This document shows positions 47,803 to 55,165 of a DNA stretch of 55,165 nucleotides, one piece after another. Each line of letters opens with the position of its first letter. Within the stretch, counting starts at the first letter, position 1. The translations under genes and the position numbers were made by a program. The notes beneath the pieces are model-generated. The model was not told where the DNA came from and ran no database searches. It saw only the letters and a program-made list of their open reading frames with translations. The DNA is from Oscillatoriales cyanobacterium RM2_1_1 (lineage in GTDB: Bacteria; Cyanobacteriota; Cyanobacteriia; Cyanobacteriales; Microcoleaceae): positions 1 to 55,165 of the forward strand of contig JAAURB010000028.1 of the NCBI GenBank assembly GCA_012033335.1, written 5' to 3'.

Positions 47803-49314
47803 ATGTCTAATTTCACTGCAGAATTTGAGCTTTTATTGCGATCGCGCCACGGTTTGATCTACATTCCGACCCTGGAAGAAGAACGGGTGGAGCTTGCGAT
47901 TCGGCAATCTGCTAAGCACTTGAACAATCGTCCGGTGTACACCTGGGACTTTGTGGATGGTTACCAAGGAGGCAATCCCGGCGATGTGGGAATGGGTCGG
48001 CGTAATCCTTTACAAGCCCTGGAATTTCTTGAAAAGTTGGCGGATGCTGCCCCTGGAATTGTCATTCTTCGAGACTTTCATCGCTTTCTAGAGGATATTT
48101 CGATTTCTCGGAAGCTGCGAAACCTGGCTCGCCAACTCAAATCCCAACCCAAAACCATTGTGATGCTGGCTCCTGAGGTGGCAGTCCCGACTGATTTGAG
48201 TGAAGTGCTAACTATTTTAGAGTTTCCTCTGCCCGATCAGACTGAGATTCGATCTGAAGTTGAAAAGCTTTTAATGGCAATGGGCCATCCCCCCAATGAT
48301 CAAGCCCTCAATGTCATGGTGCGCCTGTTTCAAGGGCTATCCATTGAACGAATTCGTCGGATTCTGGCTAAGGCGATCGCCACCCACGGAGAATTGCAGG
48401 TGGATGATGTGGAGTTGATTTTGGAAGAAAAGCGGCAGATTATTCGTCAAACTCAGATTCTGGACTTTTATCCCGCCCAGGAAAAAATTTCCGATATTGG
48501 TGGGCTGGACAACCTCAAGGATTGGCTACTCCGGCGAGGGGGAGCTTTTTCTGACCAGGCTCGCCAGTATGGCTTGCCCCATCCGCGAGGACTGCTGCTA
48601 GTCGGGATTCAGGGCACAGGAAAATCCTTGACAGCCAAGGCGATCGCCCATCATTGGCACTTACCCTTACTGCGGTTGGATGTGGGTCGTCTATTTGGTG
48701 GGTTAGTCGGAGAGTCTGAATCTCGTACCCGGCAAATGATTCAGCTTGCCGAGGCTCTGGCCCCCTGTATTCTATGGATTGATGAAATCGACAAAGCCTT
48801 TGCAGGATTTGATGGCCGGGGGGATTCCGGGACGACGAGCCGGGTATTTGGTACGTTTATCACCTGGCTCTCCGAAAAAACCTCGGCGGTCTTTGTGGTA
48901 GCCACTGCCAATAATATCCAAGCTTTGCCACCAGAAATATTGCGAAAGGGCCGATTTGATGAGATCTTCTTTGTCGGGTTGCCCTCCCACGAGGAACGCA
49001 AAGCCATCTTCGAAGTCCACCTGCTTAAATTGCGACCCCACAATGTCAGCAGCTATGATCTCCAGAGCTTGGCGGATAAAACCCCGGCTTTTTCTGGGGC
49101 TGAGATTGAGCAAACCTTGATCGAAGCCATGCACATCGGGTTTAGTCAGGGCCGTGATTTCACGACAGCAGATATCGAACAGGCGGCTCAACAAATTGTT
49201 CCCCTAGCTCGAACGGCCCAAGAGCAAATTGAATTTCTGCAAAACTGGGTGGCGGCGGGAAAAGCCCGTCTAGCCTCCCGCAACAGCGGTCTGGATCGGA
49301 TGGTTCCGGACTGA
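47803..49314 (+). CDS. AAA ATPase, Ycf46 type
   Basis: The protein has 503 residues. An N-terminal domain opens FELLLRSRHGLIYIPTLEEE. The AAA module follows: Walker A LLVGIQGTGKSLTAK, Walker B ILWIDEIDKAFAG, second region of homology LRKGRFDEIFFVGLP. This is the cyanobacterial and red-plastid Ycf46 type, reported to influence CO2 use and photosynthesis regulation in Synechocystis. The C-terminus (GKARLASRNSGL) is basic. Confidence 0.92.
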   Translation: MSNFTAEFELLLRSRHGLIYIPTLEEERVELAIRQSAKHLNNRPVYTWDFVDGYQGGNPGDVGMGRRNPLQALEFLEKLADAAPGIVILRDFHRFLEDISISRKLRNLARQLKSQPKTIVMLAPEVAVPTDLSEVLTILEFPLPDQTEIRSEVEKLLMAMGHPPNDQALNVMVRLFQGLSIERIRRILAKAIATHGELQVDDVELILEEKRQIIRQTQILDFYPAQEKISDIGGLDNLKDWLLRRGGAFSDQARQYGLPHPRGLLLVGIQGTGKSLTAKAIAHHWHLPLLRLDVGRLFGGLVGESESRTRQMIQLAEALAPCILWIDEIDKAFAGFDGRGDSGTTSRVFGTFITWLSEKTSAVFVVATANNIQALPPEILRKGRFDEIFFVGLPSHEERKAIFEVHLLKLRPHNVSSYDLQSLADKTPAFSGAEIEQTLIEAMHIGFSQGRDFTTADIEQAAQQIVPLARTAQEQIEFLQNWVAAGKARLASRNSGLDRMVPD

Positions 49315-49529
49315 GGTTTGAGGCCCAATTTGAGATTGGCGGTAGATTGGCAGTTCAGAATACGCTATAGTTCAGAACGACATGGTAACGACATAGTTTA
49401 GTTCAGAAGAATGTAGTTTAGAAGAATAGGGTTCAGAACGTTATACTGCAACCTATTGCTACAGATTTATAGATTATTCCTTTAAGAAAGCGCCCTTGAC
49501 TCTTAATGCTCTTGACGATTAATAAACTT

Positions 49530-49976
49530 ATGAGCTTGTACGGTATCTTCAAGTTCATCGTGGGTTTAATTCTGGCCTTCTTGATCATGGCGGGGGCAAG
49601 TGTGGCCGCAGCGCTTTATTTTGCAGCGCGACTGACTGAGCTTCCCGAACGTCCAGAATTTGCGAACGACAAACCTGCCGTAGCGAAGGCAACCCCCCAG
49701 CCCACTCCGGCATTGAGCCCCAGTCCTAGTCCAACTCCTCAGCCGAAAGCCTTGCCAGAAGGCAGTTATCGGGCCGTAGTCATTCAGCCCATTGGTTTGA
49801 TTCTCCGGGATCAACCTAGTATTGAAGCCAATCGAATTGGAGGAATTGCCTATGAGGAAACCGTGATCGTTTTAGAAGATGATGCCGATGGCACCTGGCA
49901 AAAAGTTCAGGTGGAAGAGGATGCTAACCGGATTGGCTGGGTTAGAGGGGGGAATACTGAGCGCCTCTCTCAATAG
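49530..49976 (+). CDS. Membrane-anchored SH3-domain protein
   Basis: The protein has 148 residues from the second ATG; an in-frame ATG lies 24 bases upstream, but MSLYGIFKFIVGLILAFLIM is the more natural start. One N-terminal helix is followed by a Pro/Ser-rich linker (ALSPSPSPTPQPK) and a bacterial SH3 domain (GLILRDQPSIEANRIGGIAY and IGWVRGG). It is probably a periplasmic or lumenal cell-wall-contacting protein. The upstream 190 bases contain degenerate GTTCAGAA repeats. Confidence 0.82.
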   Translation: MSLYGIFKFIVGLILAFLIMAGASVAAALYFAARLTELPERPEFANDKPAVAKATPQPTPALSPSPSPTPQPKALPEGSYRAVVIQPIGLILRDQPSIEANRIGGIAYEETVIVLEDDADGTWQKVQVEEDANRIGWVRGGNTERLSQ

Positions 49977-50046
49977 GTTAATGAGGTTAATGTCCCTGGT
50001 ATAAAAAAGCTGCCCCAAGCCACTTCCAGGCATCTTCGATTTTTCA

Positions 50047-50169
50047 GTGAACTATGCTGTGATTTTGTGGATCATGGTCATTACGGCGATCGCTATGCTA
50101 ATCTTCTTCTGGTGCAGAGATTGGTTCAAGGATTTTACAGCTCCCAAAAATCAGACTAAGGCCAGGTAA
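50047..50169 (+). CDS. Possible small single-helix membrane protein (40 aa)
   Basis: A GTG-started frame gives VNYAVILWIMVITAIAMLIF followed by FWCRDWFKDFTAPKNQTKAR. One membrane helix with a positively charged tail is a typical layout for small cyanobacterial membrane subunits or regulators. There is no clear ribosome site and no family match from memory, so this is a candidate only. It lies between the SH3 gene and the convergent PCD gene. Confidence 0.35.
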   Translation: MNYAVILWIMVITAIAMLIFFWCRDWFKDFTAPKNQTKAR

Positions 50170-50182
50170 TCATCAAGCCTGG

Positions 50183-50464
50183 CTAATCCAAACTGCTAAT
50201 AATCTTAGCTAAGGCAAAGTCTTTCTCCGTTAGACCGCCAGCATCGTGGCTAGTCAGACTAACTTTAACAGTGTTGTAGGAAATCTCCAGATCGGGATGA
50301 TGACCTGACCGTTCTGCCGGGTCTACTAATCGATTGACAAATTCAACCGCTTCAACAAATCCCTTAAACTTTTTTGTCAGCTTCAATTCCTTGCCTTCAA
50401 TAGCCCACTCTGGAATGCTGCGGGACTGTTCCTGGATTTGAGTTTGGCTGAGTAAGGGGGACAT
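50183..50464 (-). CDS. Pterin-4a-carbinolamine dehydratase (PCD/DCoH)
   Basis: The protein has 93 residues from the ATG at 50464; the frame is open further upstream without conserved sequence. The motif ERSGHHPDLEISYNTVKVSL carries the family's His-His-Pro catalytic core, and LTSHDAGGLTEKDFALA follows. The enzyme dehydrates 4a-hydroxytetrahydropterin. Cyanobacteria often have it without a clear aromatic hydroxylase, so the role may lie in other pterin chemistry. Confidence 0.93.
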   Translation of the reverse strand: MSPLLSQTQIQEQSRSIPEWAIEGKELKLTKKFKGFVEAVEFVNRLVDPAERSGHHPDLEISYNTVKVSLTSHDAGGLTEKDFALAKIISSLD

Positions 50465-50627
50465 TGTTAAGTTCCTATTTGAGTTCCTGCTGTTTGTTGT
50501 CTCATCCTTGCTAATTGCTCTCTCGTTTCTCTTCAAAAACTAGTTTCTCTCTAAAAACTATCCGCCCCCACCAGAAAATGCTTCGGTAAACCTAGGCATC
50601 AGGGGTGAGGGCGGTGTAGCGGGTCGT

Positions 50628-50781
50628 CTAGTTGGAACCTGACTGCTGGAGAACTTCCAGCTCAAGATCAGTCACTTGATTCAAAGCTTCAAGGGAACAG
50701 AAACCTGTTCTAGAAGCCAGCTCCAGCACACAGCCGGATATCTCCAACCAGGCGACCCATGGATTTACTACTATCTTGCAT
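50628..50781 (-). CDS. Candidate small protein (about 50 aa), frameshifted, with a very strong Shine-Dalgarno
   Basis: AAGGAGGTGATGCCC directly precedes the ATG at 50781, a near-perfect anti-16S match. The frame reads MQDSSKSMGRLVGDIRL and then goes out of phase. Skipping one T continues VLELASRTGFCSLEALNQVT and DLELEVLQQSGSN to a TAG at 50628-50630. The reconstructed protein is hydrophilic and helical at the end. As written only 23 residues are made. I do not recognise it. A palindrome 47-63 bases upstream may control it. Confidence 0.4.
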
Positions 50782-50827
50782 GGGCATCACCTCCTTATTC
50801 CCTAAATGGTTTTTATTTAAGCTGTAC

Positions 50828-50844
50828 GTGTTACACGATAACAC
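50828..50844. promoter_or_regulatory. Palindromic site in a divergent promoter region
   Basis: GTGTTA and TAACAC flank CACGA. It lies between the small minus-strand ORF and the glycosyltransferase gene at 50900, where an operator for either gene would be expected. The regulator is unknown. Confidence 0.4.
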
Positions 50845-50899
50845 ACTCGTTGAGAAAATTGCATAGGATTAAAGAAGTTCCTCAGTAAATGGTTTGATC

Positions 50900-52018
50900 A
50901 TGGCTAGACCAACCGTTTATCTCGCCATTACTAATCATGGTTTTGGCCATGCCGTCCGGGCGGCATCGATTGCGGCCCAGATTCAGAGGCTGCTGCCCGA
51001 TTGTCTGCTGATCTTGGTGACGACAGCTCCCCGCTGGTTACTGGAATCCTACATTCCGGGAGATTTTATTCTGCGGCCTCGTGCTCTTGATGTCGGTGTC
51101 ATTCAATCCGATAGTTTGACCATGGATCTGGAGGCAACATTAGAAAAATTGCAGCATATCCACCACCAACGGCACTCGATTATTGCCGGGGAAGTCAATT
51201 TTATTCAGCAGAATCGGGTGGATTTAATCCTGGCGGACATTCCACCCCTGGCGGCGGCGATCGCCAAAGCGGCGGGAATTCCGGGCTGGATGCTGAGTAA
51301 CTTTGGTTGGGATTTTATCTATCGGGCTTGGGGAGGAGAATTTTTAGCCTTGGCGGATTGGATTGCTGAATGCTTTGGGCAGTGCGATCGCCTGTTTCGT
51401 CTACCCATGCATGAACCAATGACCGCTTTTCCAGAAATGGTCGATGTCGGATTGACCGGGGGCGATCCCCGCTACGACCTAGAGAGACTGGGGGTTGATT
51501 TTGGTATTCATACCGCCCCTGAAAAGACCATACTCCTGAGTTTTGGGGGTTTGGGATTAGCAAAAATTCCCTACGAGAACCTGGGCAATTTTGCCGAGTT
51601 GACCTTTATTACCTTTGATAGCAATGCCCCAAATTTGCCCAATCTGGTCAGGGTTAGAGAACTGATTCCCGCCTTGCCCCTGAGCCTGAATTATCTTCGG
51701 ATTCGTCCGGTGGATTTCATGCCCCTGTGCGGTCGAGTGGTGTCCAAGCCAGGGTTCAGTACCTACGCCGAAGCCATGCGCCTGGATATTCCAATTGTCT
51801 CCCTATCGCGGCAGGGATTTGCGGAGTCACCCCTTTTACTAGAAGGGTTACAGAACCATAGCTGGCATCAAATCCTAGCTCCGGCTGAATTTTTTACAGG
51901 CACCTGGGAGTTTCTCCATCGCCCCTTGCAACCTCCCCGGTCTGATCAAAGACTGGATAAGACTGGGAGTGAAACCATTGCTCAAGCGGTAGTGAAGGCA
52001 TTAGGAACCCTAACTTGA
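50900..52018 (+). CDS. GT-B fold glycosyltransferase-like protein
   Basis: The protein has 372 residues from the ATG. The N-terminus VYLAITNHGFGHAVRAASIA contains the GHG-type substrate loop of the MurG/GT28-like group. The donor-side half has VVSKPGFSTYAEAMRLDIPI, matching the G-x-x-T/S-x-x-E-A motif that binds the nucleotide sugar. There is no membrane helix. It probably uses a UDP-sugar on a lipid or small acceptor, but the substrate is not known. The gene is single, followed by degenerate repeats. Confidence 0.82.
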   Translation: MARPTVYLAITNHGFGHAVRAASIAAQIQRLLPDCLLILVTTAPRWLLESYIPGDFILRPRALDVGVIQSDSLTMDLEATLEKLQHIHHQRHSIIAGEVNFIQQNRVDLILADIPPLAAAIAKAAGIPGWMLSNFGWDFIYRAWGGEFLALADWIAECFGQCDRLFRLPMHEPMTAFPEMVDVGLTGGDPRYDLERLGVDFGIHTAPEKTILLSFGGLGLAKIPYENLGNFAELTFITFDSNAPNLPNLVRVRELIPALPLSLNYLRIRPVDFMPLCGRVVSKPGFSTYAEAMRLDIPIVSLSRQGFAESPLLLEGLQNHSWHQILAPAEFFTGTWEFLHRPLQPPRSDQRLDKTGSETIAQAVVKALGTLT

Positions 52019-52110
52019 TTCTAGATTAGCCCTAGATTAGTCCTGAAATTAATCCCGAAATTAGCTCCGAAAATTGGCCTCGAAAATTGGCCCGAAAAAC
52101 TGGTAATTTA
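52019..52110 (+). repeat. Degenerate tandem repeats after the glycosyltransferase stop
   Basis: CTAGATTAGCC and CTAGATTAGTC, then CTGAAATTAATC and CCGAAATTAGCT, then CGAAAATTGGCCT and CGAAAATTGGCCC. The unit is 11-13 bases and changes gradually along the array. Confidence 0.8.
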
Positions 52111-52172
52111 ACTGATAATTTAAGAGGGGACTAATCGGAAATTCCAAATAAAAACTACTCATTAACTGCTCC

Positions 52173-53922
52173 TTGAACTTCAGAAAATCAATCAGAACAT
52201 CAAACTACTGGCAACTCCTGCCCTATATTCAGCCCCAAAGGTCAATTATTCTCAAGGCCTTGGTCTGCACTTTAGGGTTTACCGTGTTTTGGCCTTTACT
52301 GGCCTGGTTGATGGGGAGAATGGCCGTTTATATTGGTCAGGGGGATGTGGGGCGATCGCCCGGTTAGCCGCAGTAGCGGCTGTGATCTTCCTGGTGCGGG
52401 GAGCCGTGCAATACGGTCAGGATACCCTGATGGCCAAGGCAGCCCTAGCGATTACCCTGAATCTACGGCGACAAACCTATGCCCATCTCCATCGATTAGA
52501 GGTCAGTTATTTCGAGACGACTCCAACGGGGGATCTGGCTTACCGGTTGACTGAAGATATTGATCGGGTTGGAGAGGTGATCAATAAATTTTCCATCAGT
52601 TTGTCCCCTGTATCCTCCAATTGATTGTTGTTCTGGGTTATATGGTCTATCTCAACTGGCAATTGACCTCTGCCACCCTGGTGATTGCCCCGCTGATGGC
52701 GGTACTCATTGGTTGGTTTGGAGAGAAATTACTGATCTTCAGCCGTTATAGCCAGAATCGCGCCTCCAACTTGGCCGCTATGTTAACGGAGGTATTCGGG
52801 GGAATTCGCTTGGTGCAAGCCTTCTCAGCCCAGGATTATGAAATCAATCGGTTTACCTTAGAAGCTGAACAGAACCGCCGAGCTAGATTCCGCTCAGAAC
52901 AACTCAAAGCCCTACAATTCGTGGTGGTGGGGTTTCTCGAAGCCATGAGCGTTGTGGTGTTGTTTCTTTTGGGGGGATGGCAGATTTCCCAGGGGAATCT
53001 GACTGGCAGTGGATTCATCAGCTACGTCACGGCGGTGGCTTTACTGATTGATCCAATTTCCCTGACCACCAGCAACTATAGCGAATTTAAACAGGGCGAA
53101 GCCTCCTGGGATCGGATTGTCGAGCTATTGGCCATAGAGCCTCAAGTAGTGGAAAAGCCGGGGGCAGCAGAGATGCCTCCGGTTCAAGGCCAAGTTGAAT
53201 ACAACCAGGTTACGTTTGCCTATGGGACTGGCCCTTTAGTTTTGCAGCAGGTCAGTTTGCAGGTAAAGCCAGGGGAAATAGTGGCTCTGGTGGGGGCTTC
53301 GGGAGCCGGGAAGACGACTCTGGTGAACTTATTGCCCCGGTTCTATGACTGCCAACAGGGGACAGTTCTGATTGATGGAACTGACATTCAGACCGTGACT
53401 CTGGAGAGCCTGCGCCGTCAGATTGGGATTGTGCCCCAAGATGTCAATTTATTTTCAGGGACGATTGCCCAGAATATTGCCTTTGGTCAAGCCTACTATG
53501 ACCTCACGGATGTGGAAACTGCTGCCCGAATTGCCAATGCTCACGGCTTTATCTCTGAGTTTGCCAGTGGCTATCAAACCGTAGTGGGGGAACGGGGGGT
53601 CAACTTGTCTGGGGGTCAGCGTCAGCGAATTGCGATCGCCCGAGCCGTTTTATTAGATCCAAAAATTTTGATTCTCGATGAAGCCACTTCTGCCCTGGAC
53701 TCCGAATCGGAAGCCCTAGTTCAGGAAGCCCTAGAACGACTGATGACAGGCCGTACGGTTTTCATCATCGCCCACCGACTGGCAACCGTACAACGAGCCA
53801 ATCGCATCCTGGTAATGGAACAGGGACAAATTATCGAAGCGGGAACCCACGGGGAATTGCTGCAACGGGGCCAGCGCTATGCCCAATTCTACGCCCAGCA
53901 ATTTAGTAGTCAACTGTTGTGA
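52173..53922 (+). pseudogene. ABC exporter (membrane domain plus ATPase), two frameshifts
   Basis: Corrected, this is a half-transporter of about 583 residues of the MsbA/lipid-multidrug type. Membrane domain: QPQRSIILKALVCTLGFTVF, RTQ-like coupling segments (RRQTYAHLHRLEVSYFETTP), six expected helices. ATPase: LVGASGAGKTTLVNLLPRFY, QDVNLFSGTIAQNIAFG, LSGGQRQRIAIA, ILILDEATSALDS and the H-loop IIAHRL. Break 1 is one G short in GGGG at 52349-52352, touching the HIP1 site. Break 2 is one T short in TTTT at 52589-52592. The start is TTG at 52173; no ATG precedes it. The ATPase half alone is intact. Confidence 0.88.
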
Positions 53923-53929
53923 GACTTAG

Positions 53930-53955
53930 AAACGTCTATCAAAAACGTCTATCAA
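53930..53955 (+). repeat. 13-bp tandem duplication after the ABC gene
   Basis: AAACGTCTATCAA occurs twice in perfect tandem, 8 bases after the stop codon. Confidence 0.95.
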
Positions 53956-53976
53956 ATCAAATAAAAATCTGGTGGA

Positions 53977-54016
53977 GCAGGCAAGATGCCTGCGGGGAGA
54001 CAGCCAAGATGGCTGT
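53977..54016 (+). repeat. Pair of small hairpins (AAGAT-loop type)
   Basis: GCAGGCAAGATGCCTGC (53977-53993) and ACAGCCAAGATGGCTGT (54000-54016) share the loop AAGAT. A decayed third unit (AACAACCGAGACGGCTAT) follows near 54062. Such units occur as dispersed repeats in many cyanobacteria; the terminator at 12280 has a similar stem. Confidence 0.75.
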
Positions 54017-54174
54017 TCAAAACTGTGCTAAACGGGTATTCTTCGGGTCTTGCCTACTGGGAAACAACCGAGACGGCTATTCTACCGGATTCAATCCAAT
54101 CTATAATCCTTGATTTTGATTTTGATTTAATTTATATTTTAATTTTGATTGGGATGGAGAGGATATCAAGCGAA

Positions 54175-54429
54175 TCACAAAGTATGAGACGTTGGTTGTT
54201 CAGGTTCCTCAACGGCGGCCAGATAGTGACTCTCAATCAAGAACGCCCCTTGGTCAAATCGCACGGCCCAGTATCCCCCAGGCCGCCGATCCAATACCCT
54301 GCCAATTTCTCCCAAATGAATCACATTGGGGGGACGTAGCATTGGCATGGGCTCCGCTGTTTTGACATAGGTTGGTAGGGCGATCACCCGCACCTGTTGA
54401 TGAATTTTGAAGTCTTTTTCTGGTTCCAT
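54175..54429 (-). CDS. sipA: SipA family protein (DUF3148), NblS-interacting type
   Basis: The protein has 84 residues from the ATG at 54429 (a TTG lies 9 bases upstream). RVIALPTYVKTAEPMPMLRP and HLGEIGRVLDRRPGGYWAVR match the small SH3-like SipA proteins, which bind the sensor kinase NblS and affect high-light and nutrient-stress genes in Synechococcus. No kinase gene of that type is nearby. Confidence 0.88.
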   Translation of the reverse strand: MEPEKDFKIHQQVRVIALPTYVKTAEPMPMLRPPNVIHLGEIGRVLDRRPGGYWAVRFDQGAFLIESHYLAAVEEPEQPTSHTL

Positions 54430-54732
54430 TTCAGTCAACCCTTTCCCCTCAAAAATCCTGTATCTACTATAACTGACAATGTCATCATCTCAAGTCTAAT
54501 ACTAGCCCTTGAATCCTCGTCTTTCCGGATGATGCCTGGGCAATTTGTACCAAAGCTGGATTCATAGTTGCAGCCATTAAACTTAAGATATCTTTGCGGA
54601 TATATTTCCAATCCCCCGCGACAATATTCCGGTCGAGGACAGATTTGCTGGTGCCGGTTTCAGAGGGGATTTCGGTTTAGACTTTATGACTTCAGAATTT
54701 TGTAGTTTAGGTCAGCTTTACTAGCATCTTCT
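54430..54732. other. Spacer between divergent sipA and the coiled-coil gene
   Basis: It is a 300-base promoter region with no gene and no clear operator. Confidence 0.45.
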
Positions 54733-55089
54733 ATGGCCTTAAAATCTAGAAATCGCCAGTCTATTGCCATCCTCAGTCTGATACTGATGCTCATTATGGT
54801 GGTTGTTTTTGGCTTCACGCCGGTTCAAGCTGTTGACTCTCAACTGGAGTTTCGGATTCGCAGTCTAGAGCGCCAGGTGTCCCAGCTCCAGGGTGAGATC
54901 AATCGAGTCAGAGGGCAAGCGGGGGGAGTCACTCGAATTGAAGTAGAGCCCCCGGATAACGTTCCCCCCGAAGCGGCAGGTCGATTGATCTCTGGGGATC
55001 CCATGTTTGATCGCCTAGCTACTTTAGTGATTGAGCTCAAGCTTCAAGTTCAAGACATTGAAGCTCGATTGGCTGAGCTGGAACCCTAG
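54733..55089 (+). CDS. Secreted or lumenal coiled-coil protein of unknown function
   Basis: The protein has 118 residues. A signal peptide (AILSLILMLIMVVVFGFTPV, cleavage near VQA) is followed by a coiled coil (RIRSLERQVSQLQGEINRVR), a Gly/Pro linker and a second helical segment (VIELKLQVQDIEARLAEL). I know no characterised member. It probably forms an oligomer in the periplasm or lumen. ATG start. Confidence 0.75.
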   Translation: MALKSRNRQSIAILSLILMLIMVVVFGFTPVQAVDSQLEFRIRSLERQVSQLQGEINRVRGQAGGVTRIEVEPPDNVPPEAAGRLISGDPMFDRLATLVIELKLQVQDIEARLAELEP

Positions 55090-55093
55090 GAAT

Positions 55094-55165
55094 AAGTAGC
55101 TAGGCACAATTAATCAGAAGATACATGTAGGGGGTTGAAGGGGCGCTGCCCCCTTCCTCTGCACA
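55094..55165 (-). repeat. Dispersed palindromic repeat family A, copy 6 (cut by window end)
   Basis: It starts AAGTAGCTAGGCACAATTAA, followed by GAAGATACATGTAGGGGGTT and GGGGCGCTGCCCCC. It is almost the reverse complement of the right two thirds of copy 2 and continues past the window edge. Confidence 0.88.

Noticed and set aside
1-55165. CRISPR arrays, tRNA and rRNA genes
   Set aside because: No regularly spaced direct repeats with unique spacers were seen; the tandem arrays have no spacers. No cloverleaf with a GGTTCGAATCC-type arm or rRNA sequence was noticed by eye; a tRNAscan run would settle it.

Overview
The window is a piece of a cyanobacterial chromosome. The evidence is the many HIP1 octamers (GCGATCGC), a phosphoribulokinase homologue, CytM, a SipA-type NblS partner, a FutA iron-binding protein, and the order rpmH-rnpA-PH protein-yidC-khpB-DUF177-Ycf46-like AAA. 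Short genes are scattered on both strands with little operon structure, and the spacers are long and rich in repeats. The sequence does not fix the genus.

Layout. 1-3.4 kb: end of an unknown gene, a phosphoribulokinase-like P-loop enzyme and RecQ. 3.4-4.9 kb: a repeat-rich scar with a 47-nt perfect palindrome, two inverted copies of a dispersed repeat and a decayed IS1-family transposase. 4.9-8.6 kb: FutA, QueC (frameshifted), a membrane protein and a broken KGG peptide. 9.4-12.2 kb: a GT39/PMT-like membrane glycosyltransferase followed by a polyprenyl-phosphate GT2. 12.4-17.5 kb: three signalling genes (EAL protein, REC-histidine kinase, PAS3-HK-REC hybrid). 17.6-19.5 kb: a compact three-gene cassette of unknown function (membrane-anchored arrestin-like protein, small arrestin-like protein, P-loop ATPase). 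19.7-27.2 kb: MoeB-rhodanese (frameshifted), an AlaC/DapL-like aminotransferase, an iron-type alcohol dehydrogenase homologue and a tandem DUF2079 pair. 27.4-36.9 kb: YraN, ArgC, PdeM-like phosphoesterase, MutS, ArgJ, CytM and a pyruvate-decarboxylase-family enzyme. 37.4-44 kb: peroxiredoxin Q (frameshifted), Nudix, alpha/beta hydrolase, precorrin isomerase, MnmG, an IS1 remnant and a second GT39-like protein. 44.4-49.3 kb: the conserved ribosomal/RNase P/membrane-insertase cluster. 49.5-55.2 kb: SH3 protein, PCD, small ORFs, a GT-B glycosyltransferase, an ABC exporter (two frameshifts), SipA and a secreted coiled-coil protein.

Two patterns run across the window. First, about ten one-base frameshifts interrupt genes that are otherwise well conserved. 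Nearly all lie in homopolymers or beside GATC/GCGATCGC sites, and most are one-base losses. This looks more like base-calling error at homopolymers and methylated motifs than mass gene decay, so the affected genes are described both as seen and as they read when corrected. Second, the intergenic DNA carries at least three dispersed palindromic repeat families and many local tandem duplications with a unit of about 12-14 bp, often just beside a start or stop codon.

The best candidate for an undescribed system is the three-gene arrestin-like/ATPase cassette at 17.6-19.5 kb. A possible small gene with an unusually strong Shine-Dalgarno and a palindromic upstream site (50.63-50.84 kb) is a second, smaller candidate.
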